Positions 19,116 through 20,579 of a DNA stretch of 20,579 nt are shown here, piece after piece. The stretch comes from a virus. The DNA is taken from positions 1-20,579 of IMG/VR virus record IMGVR_UViG_3300021085_000275; one strand, given 5' to 3'. Under the pieces are notes generated by a model. It was not told the origin of the DNA and made no database searches. It was given only the letters and a program-made list of their open reading frames with translations. The translations under genes and the position numbers were made by a program. Each line of letters begins with the position of its first letter. Position 1 is the stretch's first letter.

Positions 19116-20012
19116 ATGATGGTAGTAGACTTCAATCAAGTAGCAATTGCTACATTCATGGGTGAAATGGGACATCGTGGAGGATCAGACCTTGAAGTCA
19201 ATCTTCCTCTGATGCGTCACATGATCCTCAACACAATACGCTCGTACAAAAACAAATTCTCAGATGAGTTTGGTGATGAGGTAGTTATTGCTTGCGATAA
19301 CAAACGCTATTGGCGTAGAGATATATTTCCCTACTACAAAGCACATCGCAAGAAGGCACGAGACGATAGTGCCTTTGATTGGTCAGCAATCTTTGAAGCA
19401 CTGAATACGATACGCAATGAGTTAGACGAATACTTTCCGTATCCTGTCATTGATGTAGATGGCGCAGAGGCAGATGATGTCATCGGCACACTCGCTGAGT
19501 ATTCACAGACAGCAGGTGAAGGTGGTGGTTTGTTTGACGATGGAACAGCGATACCTTTTCTAGTGTTGTCAGGTGACCATGACTTCAATCAGTTGCAGAA
19601 GTGGAGCAACGTGAAGCAGTATACGCCTGCACAGAAGAAGTGGATCAAGATCAAAGAACCTGCAGCACAAGTATTGATGGAACATATCATCACAGGCGAC
19701 AAAGGTGACGGTGTGCCTAACATGTTATCACCTGATAACTCATTTGTTGATGGCATTAGGCAAAAGCCTATTCGTAAGAATCTGATGGCAGAGTGGAAAG
19801 CAACAGCACCAGAGAAATGGATTACTGCTGAGATGTCTCACGGATACAATCGTAATCAGATGCTAGTAGATCTTACAAAGACTCCAGAAGACATCAAACA
19901 AAGTATTATAGATAGTTACGAACGTCAAAAAGGCGGTGACCGTAGTCAACTGCTAAACTTTTTTATCAAGAACAAAATGAAAGGACTAATAGAAGTCATA
20001 CAGGATTTCTAG
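19116..20012 (+). CDS. rnh: T4-type RNase H (FEN-1 family 5' nuclease)
   Basis: A 298-aa 5'-to-3' exonuclease/flap nuclease that removes RNA primers from lagging-strand fragments (T4 RNase H, 305 aa). The metal-binding acidic residues are all visible: Asp5 (VVDFN), Asp61 (ACDNKRYWRRDIFPYYK), Glu118-Asp120-Asp121 (DVDGAEADDVIG), Asp154 and Asp156 (LSGDHDFNQLQ), and Asp195 with Asp198 (HIITGDKGDGVPN), the helix-hairpin region. Two ATGs are available (19116 and 19119), and GAGGG at 19102-19106 serves either. It follows the 366-aa gene by one base. With the primase at 9295 it covers both ends of the primer cycle. Confidence 0.96.
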   Translation: MMVVDFNQVAIATFMGEMGHRGGSDLEVNLPLMRHMILNTIRSYKNKFSDEFGDEVVIACDNKRYWRRDIFPYYKAHRKKARDDSAFDWSAIFEALNTIRNELDEYFPYPVIDVDGAEADDVIGTLAEYSQTAGEGGGLFDDGTAIPFLVLSGDHDFNQLQKWSNVKQYTPAQKKWIKIKEPAAQVLMEHIITGDKGDGVPNMLSPDNSFVDGIRQKPIRKNLMAEWKATAPEKWITAEMSHGYNRNQMLVDLTKTPEDIKQSIIDSYERQKGGDRSQLLNFFIKNKMKGLIEVIQDF

Positions 20013-20021
20013 GAGATGTAA

Positions 20022-20258
20022 ATGAATATTATAAAACGTGAATATCATCAAATGACAAGCACATTCACATATGACGTACCAGAAGAAGAAATCATCAATT
20101 CGTTTGGCAGTGTAGAATCCTTTACGGAACACTACGCAGAAGAGACTGATGAGTTCTTTGACTTTATGTGTGAATTCGATTATGATCGTGAAGACGATCT
20201 TTGGACAGACCGCAAAGGCGGTTATGAAGTTGAGTGGGAGATTGATGATGACGAATAG
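20022..20258 (+). CDS. Small acidic conserved protein downstream of RNase H
   Basis: A 78-aa acidic protein (Glu/Asp about one third). The pattern FTYDVPEEEIINSFGSVESF in the first half and LWTDRKGGYEVEWEI at the end recall a small family of T4-like marine phages. AGGAG at 20011-20015 is 6 bases from the ATG. In T4 the gene downstream of rnh is dsbA, a DNA-binding protein, but this protein is too acidic and too different for me to equate them. It overlaps the next gene. Confidence 0.72.
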   Translation: MNIIKREYHQMTSTFTYDVPEEEIINSFGSVESFTEHYAEETDEFFDFMCEFDYDREDDLWTDRKGGYEVEWEIDDDE

Positions 20259-20469
20259 AGAAGTATTGATTGAGGTTGACAACTTTGTATTAGAAGAGGA
20301 TCAACTGGCAAAGGCGCTCGCTGAACCTCAAATGATTACAGAAGGAGATGAAGTAAAAACATATAAAGATTTACAAGACTCGCTGACTAACTTGAATTCA
20401 GATGGTAATACAGGGATAGGGGAAGAAGGAGATGAGTTAGAATCAGTTGGAGATGAAGATGAACAATAA
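20248..20469 (+). CDS. Small acidic protein, unknown (syntenic with T4 gene 33 region)
   Basis: A 73-aa acidic protein: TNREVLIEVDNFVLEEDQLA, a linker, then a Gly/Glu/Asp-rich unstructured tail. ATG 20248 is 7 bases from GGGAG (20236-20240); ATG 20245 would be only 4 bases away. The start lies within the end of the previous gene, and the stop lies within the beginning of the next. Position after rnh corresponds to T4 dsbA/33/59, but the C-terminal hydrophobic clamp-binding motif of gp33 is not seen, so I do not assign it. Confidence 0.65.
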   Translation: MTNREVLIEVDNFVLEEDQLAKALAEPQMITEGDEVKTYKDLQDSLTNLNSDGNTGIGEEGDELESVGDEDEQ

Positions 20470-20579
20470 TGTAAATTTTAGACAAGTGAACGAAGGTTTC
20501 AAATGGGTATTCGATGCTACAAAACCTGAAGAGCAAGTAGCACGACTCAAAGAATGGGCAGCAAGAAATCAGACAGTTG
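20459..20579 (+). CDS. Partial gene running off the right edge, unknown
   Basis: Forty codons are visible from ATG 20459 (GGAG at 20449-20452, 6 bases upstream): MNNNVNFRQVNEGFKWVFDA, then a helical charged stretch (PEEQVARLKEWAARN). The frame is open to the window end. It overlaps the previous gene by 11 bases, as usual in this phage. By synteny with T4 (rnh, dsbA, 33, 59, 32) it might be a gp33- or gp59-region gene, but the visible part has no diagnostic motif. Confidence 0.6.
   Translation, partial: MNNNVNFRQVNEGFKWVFDATKPEEQVARLKEWAARNQTV

Noticed and set aside
20248-20469. Naming this gene 33 (late co-activator)
   Set aside because: Only synteny supports it. The hydrophobic clamp-binding C-terminus of gp33 is not present.
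1-20579. tRNA genes, CRISPR arrays, insertion sequences, attachment sites, introns or inteins
   Set aside because: The four noncoding gaps are all short and filled with promoters or terminators; no cloverleaf, repeat-spacer array, terminal inverted repeats or interrupted reading frame was seen.

Overview
The window looks like part of the genome of a strictly lytic marine T4-like myovirus (the cyanophage/pelagiphage type of T4 relative) that infects a Gram-negative host. The evidence is a T4-type primase (gp61), T4 RNase H, class I ribonucleotide reductase subunits, ThyX and dCMP deaminase in one run, exact T4 late-promoter octamers (TATAAATA), a T4-type lysozyme, a spanin pair, and many small genes of the kinds I associate with marine T4-like phages. 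Every gene I can support lies on the + strand. Genes are packed with ATGA, TAATG or short overlaps, about 98% of the window is coding, and no tRNA, rRNA, CRISPR or insertion sequence is visible. The base composition is moderately AT-rich.

Left part (1-9232), late/virion/lysis region. It starts with a nucleotidyltransferase cut by the left edge. A lysis-related cluster follows: T4-like lysozyme, a small unknown, a DUF1353 protein, a membrane/coiled-coil protein, then a small basic protein and an overlapping inner/outer spanin pair. Next comes a 646-aa, very basic, patchwork protein that starts with a peptide resembling the capsid-targeting sequence of T4 internal proteins. Three units preceded by late promoters follow: a 90-aa conserved protein; a 419-aa Lys/Glu-rich modular protein with a small virion-type protein behind it; and a beta-rich virion or fibre-like protein with three small conserved genes. 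The last of these is a coiled-coil protein with a C-terminal membrane anchor.

Junction (9233-9294). A consensus sigma-70 promoter and a rho-independent terminator are interlaced. The terminator should stop incoming late-region transcripts, while transcripts started at the promoter lose half of the hairpin and continue.

Right part (9295-20579), early/metabolic region: primase, ThyX, NrdA, an unknown protein, a nitroreductase-like flavoprotein, NrdB and dCMP deaminase. Together NrdAB, dCMP deaminase and ThyX give a route from host ribonucleotides to dTMP and the other deoxynucleotides, beside the primase and RNase H used at the phage fork. Small genes follow: a zinc ribbon, a small unknown, a GIY-YIG-like protein with its own apparent late promoter, a multi-pass membrane protein, a Rossmann-like protein and a WYL_2/DUF2693-like protein. 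A second sigma-70 promoter (17953-17982) leads into a conserved 366-aa unknown, RNase H and three small or partial genes. In T4, dsbA, gene 33 and gene 59 lie at the corresponding place.

The observation I find most interesting is the recurrent SFxxFLxE-type peptide. It sits at the start, end or middle of at least four otherwise unrelated proteins, which suggests a set of proteins packed into the head and possibly delivered into the host. Family names are from memory and pattern recognition; nothing was searched.
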